A stretch of DNA of 33,228 bases from Larix sibirica (GCA_004151065.3 NWUY0300016543.1:40286-73513); one strand, 5' to 3'; shown: positions 10,440-22,096, counted from the stretch's first letter. Notes: generated by a model from the sequence alone, not told the origin. Numbers and translations: made by a program.

Positions 10440-11338
10440 GATCCCACACACTTCTCCCTTTAGCAAGGTGTGTGGTCACACAACTTTTGTTCTTGCAATG
10501 TGCATGGGCCCTGTAAATGTACAAAAAAATATAAAAAATCATGAAATTTGTGAAATGTCACACTTAAGACATTAGTTCCTCAATGATAACCACTCAAAAC
10601 TACCTCCTAACCATCTCAACCATGCCAAACACTCATTAAAAAGGCATTCTTAGGAGAGAGGAGGAGGAGAGAGAACATCCAAACTATCATTATGGTAGAA
10701 GAACCTTCCTAGACCCCTATTTTATGCATAATCCCCCCCTCATAGATCCCCATATCTAAAAGATATTCCTCTTTGTGTGTTGAAGTTATCCTATGACTTA
10801 TTCCTTATATACAAGAGGAGATTGAAGGCTTGGGAGCAAGAAGAGTGAGTGGCTCGGGTTGCAAAGGGACTCAGAATTTGGTTGTGGGAGTTCTTGCAAT
10901 GTGATTAGGTATATTTGTACACGTTGTATTTCATCATTCAGTAGAGATATTTTATCCCCCTCCAATTTGATTGTCAATTCTCATTGTACTTGATTCACAT
11001 TTCCTTAAAGGGATTAACCCTCTTGATAGGCTAACTAGGGTGAATCACTTATGTTATTGATTTATGATTTGGTTTATAAATCTATGGTGCCAAAATGTAT
11101 TTGAGAAAGGTATATTTCTTCTTGTGTGCATATTCAAGGTTAATCACGTTGAGATCTTTGGTGGAAGAGAAGGATTAAGGAAAATCAATAAGGCAATATA
11201 GGTCCTTCATTCCTCCTTCTTCATTAATTATATTTGTTTAAGTGCTTGAGTCTAGACCACATTACCTTAGGGGGATAATAGTAGTGGCATATCCCTTGAT
11301 CCGTTAAAATTTATCCCTAGTTGTTAGTAAAATTTTCC
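10440..11338 (+). mobile_element. Possible LTR-like insertion splitting the decayed gene
   Basis: Coding character stops after about 10440 and returns at about 11339, where a proline-rich and then glycine-rich frame resumes. The intervening DNA has no frame. It has a TATATA-like motif near 10806 (TTATATACAAGAGGAG), purine-rich sequence downstream, and an end reading TTTTCCCACAACA, which could be an LTR terminus. I could not find a matching TG start with a 5-bp duplication, so boundaries are approximate. A long intron is the main alternative. Confidence 0.35.
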
Positions 11339-11559
11339 CACAACACCTCCTCCTCCAATAGCCAATCAACCAGATTTTATATCCACTACACTCATTAATA
11401 CTATAGACAAGATGGTTGCATTGGGTGATATAAATTATAGTGGAGATATACACGAGTTGCTTCATTTTGTATTTTGATCTAGTGAAGGTACTAATGCCTT
11501 TAACATCGGTGGTGGAGGTATTGATGCCTTTGGATTTGGTGGTGGACTAGCTAGCTCAT
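11339..11559 (+). pseudogene. C-terminal piece of the unrecognised protein, Gly-rich tail
   Basis: One frame runs through PPPPIANQPDF, then INTIDKMVALGD, then a single TGA, then GGGGIDAF and GFGGGLASS before TAG at 11557-11559. PPPPIANQP resembles the proline-rich units upstream, which links this piece to the gene starting near 8590. The single internal TGA indicates decay. The glycine-rich tail looks disordered. Function unknown. Confidence 0.45.
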
Positions 11560-12650
11560 AGTAGTTAGTGATGATAGCATGCATATATTTGATTGTTGTG
11601 ATGTATCTTTTACATATATATTTGACTTGAGATGCATGCTTGACTTATATTTTGATTATGATATTATCTTTCATATATATTATGCATTTTCATATTATGT
11701 TGATCTTGATGTTGTTCTATTTATAAAATATATTGTGTGTATGTTAATGATTTCTTTGTTTTTAAATTAAATTTGAGATATAACATTTGTCATATTTGAT
11801 ATGTATGCCTGGCATATATATTGGTTTTGATAATAATGTTCATGTATATTATATATTTTCATATCACATGTTGATAATGTTGTTTATAAATTTCTTGTGT
11901 ATTTTAATAATTAACATCATTAATACTTTCTCTATTTTGCATCAAAGTTGAGATGCATCAATTATTTAAATTGGAGTTGCCATGTAATGTTTAACTATTG
12001 TGAATACTAAAGTTTATTTTCATACTCTCCATTTCTACGATTATTGAAGTTCACTTGATTGTGAAATAATGAAAGACAAGCTATTGCGAGTATATAAGTT
12101 TATATTCACACTCTTCATTGATGTTAATTAAATACTTTTTTATTTCAATATCTTCCATAATTAATTTAATAAAAATATGTTAAGTTGTAACTAAAATTCT
12201 GATTGCATCAAAATAAATATGATATTTATTTTTTTCAAAATGTTTTGCAAGAATAGATTTAGACATACTAAGTTCATTGTAAATACTTACAAATTGAATG
12301 ACAAATTTTATAGTGGATGGCATGCACTTTATTAAGATAATACATTAAATTATTTTCAATCAACCCTTCTATACTACAATCACAAAATACTAGATAAATA
12401 AACACATTACACATTAAATTGATTTCTAACCAACTAAAATGGTTTAATTAAAAAACATCAAAATTAAATATTCTTAGCTATAACCTTCTAAAAAATAATT
12501 ATTTGTTATCTTTGATGAAAGATTTAGATGAAATATAACACTGTTTAGTACTAATGGTAATGTAAATTATATATATATTTTTAAATGTGTCTTTAAAATC
12601 TACAAAAACACCTAAATTCATATGTGATTATAATTATATGACTTTAACTT
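11560..12650. other. AT-rich intergenic sequence, no gene
   Basis: Long T-rich and A-rich stretches. The plus-strand frame 11579-11770 is made mostly of F, Y, I, D and L from ATAT-type sequence and has no recognisable motif. Nothing else seen up to the LINE target-site duplication. Confidence 0.6.
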
Positions 12651-12671
12651 AATTATAATTTATATCATATT
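12651..12671. repeat. Target-site duplication flanking the LINE 3' end
   Basis: The minus strand reads AATATGATATAAATTATAATT directly after the short A tail of the LINE. Its partner at the 5' end (19621-19641) matches 17 of the first 19 bases. The site is AT-rich, so part of the match could be chance, but both copies lie exactly where they should. Confidence 0.6.
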
Positions 12672-13019
12672 TTTTTGTAAGCTTGCAGAAAATTATATTA
12701 ATCGAAAGAAGGTTTACAAATTTCAACAAAACAAGTCTGCCATAAGGAAAACCAGGCCAAGTATAATACAAACAATTTCCATTTAAGGGTATAAATTTCA
12801 TGTTAAATATAAAAAGAGAACTTGATAATCTACTATAACTTCGACATAACTATGATAATTGGAAAACAAACAGAAAGATTGATCAAGAGCATGATTAAGA
12901 GGATGTTTTATCATATGATATAGGTATCATTGACACCTCTTGTCCCAAGGTTTCTTTTGGAACTGTTGTTGCAAAATCCAAACCAATTGTTGCTTTGATG
13001 AGGATCTTAAGCTTTTGAT

Positions 13020-13924
13020 TCATTTTCCTATGGTGATCCTACAATTCGTCCATTTGTAAAAGAAATTCATTTCATTCTTCTCTGGTATCAAGGAGTATTT
13101 CCCTAAGAGAGATTTGATCAACCAATAGAGTGCCACAATCTTAAAATATTTGGTATATCGAGAATGAGTAGTCCCAACATATTGTGCCCATGGACCCATC
13201 TCCTTTTCTATTTCTTTAGATTTAACAAAATCATGTTCCAACCTTACCCATTCTTTTTCTTAAGAGCTTTAGCTACAAATGTGAGAAGGGGTTTGTCTTA
13301 GATAAACAACTTTGGCTTCCCCTGCCTCTTATTGAACCCTTGACTGTGAATATTTGTTAGAGCTCCATTGTTAGTGGTGACAGTGACCTCAGCTAGACAT
13401 AAGGTAAATTTTGAGAACCACTAAGAGTTCTAATGTTGATAGGAGAGTGAGGATCCCAATGGTACTATCTAGGAGAACCATCAATCAAGTTAGGGGATGA
13501 CACAACAAAAATTTCCAAGGGAGGAGCACATAACCCCAAATACCTTCGAATAAAGAATCCATGGGGAGGGACGATAGAAAGGTGTTATGAAAATAAGGGA
13601 AATTGAGAAACAACCAACAAACTCACCCCGCTCATTATGATAAGAGGATTTCCAGCCTAAAGTGGCATGTGTGGAACCTATTTGACAACCTTCCTTCCTA
13701 TCAGATCATTCCAAGTTCAATAAATATCAATGCACCAGAGTAATACACACCATCCTAACATCATTTCCCTCGTTGACATACAAGCTAGCCTGGTACAAAA
13801 TGCAAGAGAAAACCGATGATGGAGCTATTAACAACCATGCAAAGTGGGTGGATTGTGCATGTCCTCCACTTTCCTTAACCTAGCATTAGAAATCTTGGGG
13901 TTGGTGCACCGTGACGATGTTCTC
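13020..13924 (-). other. LINE 3' region with a possible ORF2 C-terminal extension
   Basis: Downstream of the RNase H frame there is little coding signal until 13020-13241, where a clean minus frame of 73 codons begins MEHDFVKSKEIEKEMG and contains WAQYVGTTHSRYTKYFKIV. It looks like genuine protein rather than AT-rich noise (many charged residues, W, mixed composition), so ORF2 or a further frame may have extended here. I do not know a domain name for it. The rest up to 12672 is probably 3' UTR. Confidence 0.4.
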
Positions 13925-16900
13925 CTAGCGACCCTTGATCCCATCATTTACTAATTGATCCACCACTTTATTAGCCATTGTATGGACATGTGAGGGGATG
14001 ATAATTGAAATATCATGAAGGATATCCTCTAGTTTCTCCAAATTTTCCTCCAGCCTCCAATTTTTGGAGAGTTTACTAAGAGGAGTTCCATGTTGGATTT
14101 TTTTATCATTTGAATGATAAGTTGGGAATATCCTTCGACAACAAGGTTCAATTAACTTTTTCAAATGGAAATTTGAAGGCCTTGAACCAAGGCACGAAGC
14201 TCTGTAGCATTGTTGGTTGTAGTTCCTAGAGAACCCGCATAGTTCCATTCGATTCTCCCCTTGTTGTTTCGAAACATTCGCCCAAATTCTACTGGGTTGG
14301 GGTTTTGTTTGGAAGCACCATCAAAGTTTAATTTTCTAAAGAAAACTGGAGGTGGATGCAATTTGTCAAAATTTGATCGAGATAGTAGGTTTTTAGATTT
14401 GAATGGGACCTAATATTGAATTTATGCCAAATCCCCAAGCTTCCAAGATGGCGGTTTCTCGCCCTTACGAGATACAATATTCTTTTGACCAATGTGAGAG
14501 TTGGAGAGTATTGATTATATCCCATATAATTCAATGCCAAATATGCTCATAGTTTCTCTCTTGGTCTTTGAAGATCCTACAATTCCTTTCTTTCCATGTT
14601 TCCTAAAGAAGGAAACTTGGACAGAGTTTCCATGCTTTATTGTGAATGGGGTTCTTAAAGACTCATTTCCTCCAATACTTGATAGTGACTTTGGTACTTT
14701 CTCCATTTCTATAAAATTGTTTGAAAATATATTCCCCCTTATCCCAAGAATCCGACACATCGGAACAATGATTGAAGAGATGTTCCATAGTTTCCTCTTG
14801 AGATATGCAAATTTGGCATTTAGAGGGGCCTTCGAAACCTCTTCAAATGATTTGATCCCAATTAAGAGTTTTTTTCTTGGCCACTAACCAGAGATAGGTT
14901 TATATCTTTGGCCTTAGATTTTGTTTCCATATTTTCTTCCTAGTTTTTCTCTCTGCAACAATTTGGACTCCAACAAATAGACCATAGGCTTCTCTGAGGC
15001 TGCAAGTTCCTCCCATACTATGGATCGATTGAAGTTTATCTTGACCTCTTGTGAATCTGATTCACCTATATTAGAGTTCTAACCAAAGTGATTCATTATT
15101 AATTTTGGTGGAAAGAGGAGGCTACGATTCCTTCTTAGCCCAAATTCTCCAATCATGTATTGAGGTGCTAGTGTCCCAATATTGGGATACTAACATTTGC
15201 TTCTGAGATAGGAAGGAGATTCTATGATCTTGGAGTGATGGAAAATCTTGGAGTTTCAGGAGTTTCTACCAAGAATCATCTAAAAAAAAGGTAGTTTGAT
15301 CATCTCATATTTCCAAAAAGCAGTGTTCTTGAATTAAAGTATGATTTTTCAAGGCATTGTTCCAAATGAGAGAGCCATCAAGATGTATCAAGCATTGGTC
15401 TGCAATTCCAGGGGAGTAATTATGCTTCCACAACTTGCCCCATAACTCCTCCTTGGATTGAATTCATCTCCAACATAATTTGGTTCCTAGGGTAACATTT
15501 TCCATTTTCAATCATAGAGGCCTAAACCCACAACCATTTTGGAAAGAAAAAACTTTTCCCAATTTAGCAATGGAAACCCATTTTAATTTGGAGTTGTTAC
15601 ATCCCTAAAAAAAATTTCATTGGAGATTTAAAATAGACCTGAGAATATACTTGGGAGCTTCAAGAGTAGAAAAATATACAAATATATAGATTGAAGCACA
15701 TATTTAAAAAGGATCAGATGGGCAAGCCGTTTGAGGGATCAAAAAGTCCAACTTGAGATTTTCCTTTCTAGTATAGTTTGGATATTTTATCAAGAAGTAT
15801 TATGAAGAGAATTATCATCCAGAGGGGAACCAATATATTTGGGCAGAAGGGAGCTTCTCTAAAATCCTAGAATCCCATAGATATGAATATACACAGAGGG
15901 AGTCACATTAAAAAAGAATATATGAGATTTATCAAGATTGATATCAATATTGAAGGATTCTATGATGAGATTTAGAATTTCTTAAAAGGCCTTGGATTCC
16001 TGCACCAAGGGAACTCCCATCATCATGGTGTCATCCACAAATTGGATGTTGGAAGAGATTAATTCTTCCCCATGCAGCTGAAGACCTTTGGTTCTACCAT
16101 CCAGAACGCCTTTAAGTAACGTCCCATTCCATCAACCATCAAGATGAAGCGGAAAGGGGAGAGTGGATCACCTTGTCTAATACCTACATAGGGAGAGAAG
16201 GTATAAGTGGGATATCCATTTAGTAAAATTGAAAAGAAAGTAGAAGATATTAAAGAGAGGATCTATTTTTTCTAAGGAGGAGAGAAACCGAAGGATTAAA
16301 GAATATTTTTTATGTGTTGCTAACTGAATTTATAAATGGATTTTGACATGTCTAGCTTCAATACCATACTTGGATTCTTGGAGGATTTGAGGGAAAGAAT
16401 GGTTTTGTGAGAGATGAAAATACCATCCAATATTTTACTTCCTTCCACATAGTTGGTTTGCTTTGCACTACAAGATGGGGGATGAGGGGCTTGAGTTGAA
16501 TTGCAATGAATTTTGCTATGACCTTGTACATCAACTTATAGAGAGATATTGTATGAATTTACTTGTATGATTGGATCAGTATCCCTTGGGAATAAAGGTG
16601 AGAAAGGTTGATATTAGAGTAGGGAGGGTGTTAGCATTTCACCTTGAATCTTTGACTACCTCACATACCTTCTTTTTAATGATATAACAACAATTATAGA
16701 AAAAGTCAGTAGTAAATCCATCTAGACTTGGGGACTTTACTTTAAGCATCACCATGAGATCCTACTCCACTTCTTTGATGGTTATATGCTTAAGAATACT
16801 TCATTTTTCTCTTCAGTCACAAGTTTTGGAATGTGTTGAGTAACTTGGTGAATAGAATCCATGTGGTTGTCCTTCGATTTAGTAAGCAGGGTTTGGTAGT

Positions 16901-18048
16901 ATGAAATAAAATCCTTTTCAATATCAACATGATCAGTGATAGAATTACCTTGAGCATCCTATATGGAAGTGATACGATTGTGATAGCGGTGTTGAATCAT
17001 GGATTTGTTGAATAATTTGGAATTATTTTCTCCTACCTTAAGCCATTGAACTCATGATTTTTGTTTCCACAATATTTCCTCCTATCTTCCTCAAAGGTCT
17101 ATTTGGGATTGTAGATTTGATCCTCTTTTCTAAGATGGTTTGATCATCCTTCAAGAATTTTCCTTTATTGCTTTTGCACCATGCTAGATTCTAAGTCTCT
17201 CTTGGTTTTGAATATGTCCCCGAATACATCTTGGTTCCATTGCTTCAGTTTTCTGTTGAGTTTTTTTAGCTTATGCTGAAATATGTAAAATAATGTCCCC
17301 TTGTGGATTTCAACTTCCTTCCACTAGATGACAATTTTGTTGATGAAGTTTATGTTTTCAAGCCAATCGTGGGATCTAGAGAAAGGGAAAACGGAAGACT
17401 CAATATATAAACCTTGCATCATGAGGGATTATAGAGGAGGAATCTATATAGACTAGAGGCTACCTAATGAAATCCTCCTCTTTTGTTGTTCTAGGTATGA
17501 AGACCATTATTTGTCTCAATGTTCACTAAGCTTAAAGTATGAATATTTTGTTTGAACAAAGTATGATTAGCCTCAAGTACCTGGATTCCTCCTCATTTTT
17601 CCTCGATGGAGGTGATGATATTAAAATTCCCCCCAAGTATCTAGTATTGAGCACCCATGATATCGTACATCATTTGAAAGGTGCTAAGAAATTGAATTTT
17701 TTCCTAGAGGAGTTGGAGGCCATAAACATTGGTTACATAACTTGTAGCTTCTATTCCAATTAGACATAGTCACATTGAGAGAGATTTAGGGGTGGAAAAT
17801 TAGTTATCCATTTCTATCTCTTTTGCATCCCAAAAAAATTTTAATCCTCCAGTTGCACCTCTAGTAGCTACTACCATTAAGTGGCAATTTTTACAAACAT
17901 GTTGGGAAATTCTATTCAACATATATCCAGAGAATTTGGTTCCATGAATAATTTTAAGAGTGTTTTTTTTAAAATAAATCTTGCTTCTCATATTTCTCTG
18001 TTTAATTTTTCCATTTTGTCCTCTAACATTCCATGTAATAGTCTTCAT
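13925..18048 (-). pseudogene. LINE ORF2: endonuclease, reverse transcriptase, zf-RVT, RNase H
   Basis: The start ATG at 18048 opens the AP-like endonuclease with MKTITWNVRGQNGKIKQRN. The endonuclease end shows GGNFNIITSIEEK near 17640 and a later NNKRGG. Reverse transcriptase is marked by VGIRQGDPLSPF (about 16150-16185) and the active-site box QFVDDT (16027-16044), where the common form is Y/F-A-D-D. A zf-RVT-like segment includes EHLFNHC near 14790. RNase H follows, with LNFDGA near 14325, NNATELRAL near 14200, VVEGYSQ (the third catalytic Asp replaced by Tyr) and SHVHTMANKVVDQLVNDG near 13950. Many stops and at least one frameshift inside RNase H make it a pseudogene. Confidence 0.9.
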
Positions 18049-18061
18049 AATTAATTAGAGA

Positions 18062-19565
18062 TGGGAGGAGAAAATAAACTTGCCTACCATTAGCATGCAC
18101 TACCCCGATTCAACCAATATTCTGCCCAAGTATCTTGGTAGTTGTTTGTTAGTTTTTCAGCCTCTTTTATTCTCATCATGTTTTGATTTTGGGTGTTCTT
18201 TGATGGTTGAAGTTTTGGCACCTAGGGAAGTTGAGACTTGGCTTTTTCACATAGATGTTGTATGTTTTTTGGATTGAATTTTGTGCAATGCATATTTAAG
18301 GAGTTGGAGTTTCCTTTTGAGGATGGATTGCATTTACTACCTTTCAAAAGCATTAATGATTCCTAGTAGATACCATTCTTGTAGATCCATTTCTTCTCCA
18401 TCCTCTGATTCAGCTTGATATTCTTCGATTAAGGTCCTCTCTCCTCTTTTTTTCAGAGGTATTCGAAGTTGAGATTCCATTCAATTTAGTTTTTTTCATA
18501 TAGTTTGAGCCTTCATCTGTTTGGATTGATTGACTATAAGGAGGTGAAGATACCAAGAACAATGTTTCCCCTCTAGTTTTTCTCTTCTATAAGGGGGTCA
18601 AAACTGTTGGTTGATTTGATACTTGACGATTTCTTTGGAATAGTGATTTTTTACCTTGCCTTCTTCTTGATGAAACCCTATGGATTTTGTTTCTGTGCAG
18701 TCCCAAGGATGGATATTTATTTGTTTAGATGATAGTCTTTGAATAGATGGCCACACTGATGGAATTTATGGCACCAAAAGGGAATATGCTCATAGTCAAT
18801 GGTTTAAATCCATTCATTATACTGGTAGCTAAGGCATATGGATTCTGGAAGGGGATTTGACCCATTCATATAGGCATATATTTAGACAAAATATGTGTAT
18901 CTCCCTAGCATGGTGACTTCAGAAATTTTGATAAAATTTCCAAGGGTATTCCTTATACCTTCAAGAGTCTCCTCATGCCAATATTCTTCAGGTAAGGAAT
19001 ACATTTGAATCCATGAGAAACTAAAAAATCCTCCTTTTTAGGGTTGAATTTCTCTATCCAGTAACAAAGATAAATTCTAGCATAGTTGAAAAACTAAGGG
19101 CCACCTTCAAAGACCTCATCTTTTTCTTCTAGATTGGAGAATATTATTGTAAAGAACCCTTCTGATCCAAGATTGAGGTCTATTTTCCCTTTTGGATTCC
19201 ATCTGGAATTTGTCCAGCCAATGATGGATTTTTTGGATGGCTATATGTCCATAAATTTCCTAATTACAACATTATCCTTCATGTTTTGGATATATTCACT
19301 AACTCTGTATGAAGGCATCTCATACCTAGGAGTATTCTTTGCCTTGGAGATGCATTTTCTAAAAAATTTGACTGTTGCTTTTGGGTGATGTTGGTTAGAG
19401 GCAAGATCAAATTATTTTAAAGGAATTATGGGGTTTCCTACACCTATTTTTCCTAACTCATTTGCTTCATTGTTGGATATTGTTTTACTAGGGTTAGTCT
19501 GGTGCCTATTGGATTGAGCATTTCATGAGAAAATCTCTTTTTCTCCCTCCCCATGCCATCGCCAT
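18062..19565 (-). pseudogene. LINE ORF1 (DUF4283 domain and degenerate zinc knuckle)
   Basis: ORF1 of plant LINEs is an RNA-binding protein that packages the element RNA. The likely start is the ATG at 19565 (MAMAWGGRKRDFL), followed soon by stops. The DUF4283 region at about 19230-18930 shows DLNLGSEGFFTIIF, FEGGP and NYARIYLCYWIEKFNPKKED. Then come NGSNPLPESICLSYQYN and TIDYEHIPFWC, and a zinc knuckle at 18732-18773 reading CHKFHQCGHLFKDY. Two of its expected cysteines have become F and Y. A spacer follows with EMDLQEW near 18400, ending just before ORF2. Numerous stops and frameshifts show it is dead. Confidence 0.85.
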
Positions 19566-19620
19566 GAGAGTTGAGGATCAATGTATATAGAAGCTACAAA
19601 CCCTAGATAACCACCACCTA

Positions 19621-19641
19621 TTTTATATTTTATATGATATT
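19621..19641. repeat. Target-site duplication flanking the LINE 5' end
   Basis: The minus strand reads AATATCATATAAAATATAAAA immediately before the first LINE base, matching the copy at 12651-12671 with differences at positions 6, 14, 20 and 21. A duplication of about 14-19 bp is typical of LINE insertion. It implies that this is the original 5' end rather than a truncation. Confidence 0.6.
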
Positions 19642-20575
19642 AGAACACATTTATCAATGAAATATGATTAAAGGTTATGGAAAACAACATTGTATACAAT
19701 AAAATTTGGTTAAATTATATTTCTTTTTATTTGGTATTAACTTAGTTGGAATTATAGTAAGCATAGATATGTAAAATGGATAAAACAATTTTGTTTTTAT
19801 AGAATGAGATTATCAAATTAGACCTTTACTTTCCCTTTTAAGGATCTTCAACATGAAATTTAACATACTAGTTTAGTTTTGCTATGATGCCATTTTTATG
19901 TGGTAATCATTAAATGTCATTATATAATGTTTAACCATTTTTCAATGTGAATTCTTTATTTTAATGTAAGAAGATACAATTATATATAGATCAAACATGT
20001 ATACAAACTTGATTAAATGAATCAAACATGTTTACATGTTTTTTCCATTAATTTTTTTTAAATTGTTCTTAAATATTTTAACTAACATTTTTATTAATTT
20101 TGATAAAATTAAAATTATTATATTTAAATCTAACAAAATTTATATTCCTCCCACCATTTTTTATTCAGTGATACCATCGTGAAAATTAAATGTTACATCA
20201 ATTTGATTGATTAAATTATTAAAACAATTCTTAAGTTTTATATAAAATATGCAATGGGATAAAAATACCTTCATAACTAAAACTCTCTAAGTACTTAATT
20301 TTTATTTTTCTTAACATGCAACATTACATCTGTATCACAAGGTTATCAAAATGCAAGGAGTGTCTTCATCATTATTATTATTTTACTAGGATCTTCCAAA
20401 ATAATTTAATTTATTTTCAACATCATGATTGAAAATGGTTGTTAAGTTTCCATTTCCAACATCATAAAATGAATGAAAACATAATTGTCCAATTATCGAT
20501 AACAATAATAGAATGACACATCGATAATATAATTTTTGAAATAGAACATGTACATATCAATATATGTTGTCATCA
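19642..20575. other. AT-rich intergenic sequence, no gene
   Basis: Mostly A/T-rich sequence without a credible frame, repeat array or RNA gene. It separates the two LINEs. Confidence 0.6.
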
Positions 20576-20579
20576 ACTC

Positions 20580-21738
20580 AATTATCTTCATATGGAAGGG
20601 TAACTAGACTGGTGGCTCCTTCCATTGGGAAACTTGGACTTCCATAGCTTTTCCTAAGGCATTGGGGGGATGGGGTCTAAATAACCCTCATTTCTTTTCA
20701 AACTCCCTTGAACCAAATAGGGTGTGGAGAATTATGAAAGGTGAAGACCTCTAGGTTTCAATTGTTATTCATAAATATATTACTCCTTTAACTATGGAGG
20801 ATTGGTTTAGGAACATGTATAAATCCTTTAAGAATATTTGTATTATGTGGAGAGATTTGTGACTAGATTTTGGTGGCATTGGTGATTGGTTGGATTGGTA
20901 CATAGGAAATGGCAGAAAAGTAAGAATTAACCAGGATCCTTGGATAGGGTGTGGTGGGGATCATAGACTTCCTCCCCTTTTGATGGAATATTTGAGAGAC
21001 TAGGGTTTTCTTTTTTTGGAGAATATCAATCATCCTATTAACACAACCATCCTTTCACAAGAGTGGCTTAAAGTTGAACATCCAGGAATCATGGAGGAGG
21101 ATACTAGGAATTCTTGGAATAGATATATAAAATCTCTAAAATATTCCAACATCATGTTGGTGGAAAGAGAATATTATCTATTATGGTCACATAACAAAAA
21201 TGGTGGGTCATACTCTCTTAATATTGGTTACCTAGTCATTTGGGCTGAAGAAGATACTCTTATATAGTGTTGGTGGTACTTAGCTATGTGGAAGTTCAAA
21301 TTCCCTTTGGAATGCAATTTTTTATATTGATTTCTCTCTCAAACAAAATTCCATTTTGGGATATGATGCTGAGTAAATTATGGTTTAGGCCAAGTAGATG
21401 TCCCCTCTGCAAGCCAAATGGTGAAAACATAGAACACCTTTTCATCACTTCTCCTACATGAAACAAATGTGGGATTATGTATCTTTAGTAAAGGGTTCAC
21501 AGTTCACTTGGGAAGGCAGGTCCCTGGATCTTGCTTTAGAATCTTGGACTTCTAATTAAGTGTTTAGGGATTATAAGGCTCCACCTGTTATATTTTTATG
21601 GGGAGTATGGTTGTCTAGTAATAATACAGTGTTTGAGGATGTGTATATCTCTCCTATTATCTATGCTTCACAAGGTATTTCTATCCTTAATTTATCCCCC
21701 CCCAATAGAATCCTTCACATCTTATCAGAATAATTGTA
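20580..21738 (+). pseudogene. Internal fragment of a second LINE ORF2 (post-RT and zf-RVT)
   Basis: A plus-strand coding relic begins near FIWKGN and GGWGLNNPHFF (20590-20700), the region just after the reverse transcriptase palm and thumb. It continues with WRIMKGEDL, IGNGRKVRINQDPWIGCG near 20905-20960, WSHNKNGGSYSLNIGYLV, then a zf-RVT box CPLCKPNGENIEHLF (21399 onward). After a one-base shift it reads MWDYVSLVKGSQFTWEG and YKAPPVIFLWGVWLSSNN, ending ISILNLSPPNRILHILSE near 21735. RNase H would come next but is absent. In-frame stops include those near 20752, 20861, 21001 and 21265. Both ends are truncated. It is the same general LINE type as the element at 12672-19620 but in the opposite orientation. 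Confidence 0.88.
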
Positions 21739-22096
21739 GTTGAAACAATTGTAAATAAATTGTGATTTTTTTAGGAGGAAAAAATTGAAAACAAATGTTC
21801 ACCAAATCACAATGTGTGAGAGATGGTGAAAACAGGTCATATGATATTTCATCATAGGTTTGATGGAACATGTTTCCTTCTCCACTTAAAATGTTTTATC
21901 AAAGAAGTGTGATTCACTATCATGATAGATTCTAGGAATGCGGTTGGGAGGGTGGAGTGAGGAAATGAATTTTCCCCACATAGTTTATAATTATTGACCT
22001 TAACACATCATGAGAGGAAAGGCTTTGAGATTGAAAATAATCGATGTTATTTATCTGATGGGCTGGCCCAAAATTAGGGAAGATATCAATTTTAAA

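Larger units (their letters stand above)
8590..11559 (+). pseudogene. Decayed gene for an unrecognised, probably transposon-borne protein
   Basis: Stretches that look coding lie in order on the plus strand but in different frames with several stops. They are a segment near 8812 reading EDIYFITGLSRR and EDFPHFPN, then VEELRCLPILVLIVAH near 9000, a frame at 9143-9394, a segment from 9615 including ILPRFGGSTMCIAIPTYIVL and MRDLSMKYDVIDASYCCAM, a proline-rich repeat region, and a glycine-rich C-terminus ending TAG at 11557-11559. The AT-rich gap of about 9389-9610 begins GTTTAG and ends TTAG, so it may be an intron. I cannot name the family. Its decay and setting suggest a plant mobile-element protein. 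It could also be a relic host gene. Confidence 0.45.
12672..19620 (-). mobile_element. Nearly full-length, inactive plant LINE (about 6.9 kb)
   Basis: Minus-strand non-LTR retrotransposon with the expected order: 5' leader starting GGTGGTGG near 19617, ORF1 (DUF4283 and zinc knuckle), ORF2 (endonuclease, reverse transcriptase, zf-RVT, RNase H), a 3' region, and a terminus reading GATTAATATAATTTTCTGC followed by a 7-A tail at 12670-12676. Imperfect target-site duplications flank it. Such elements copy themselves by target-primed reverse transcription. Every domain carries stops and frameshifts, so it cannot move by itself. Its wide spread of substitutions indicates an old insertion. The RNase H domain places it with the plant L1-type LINEs that acquired one. 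Confidence 0.9.

Noticed and set aside
14501-14887. Plus-strand frame of 128 codons
   Set aside because: It is antisense to the LINE ORF2 post-RT region, whose minus-strand text is recognisable. The plus reading has no family match.
17539-17763. Plus-strand frame of 74 codons
   Set aside because: Antisense shadow of the LINE endonuclease end (GGNFNIITSIEEK on the minus strand).
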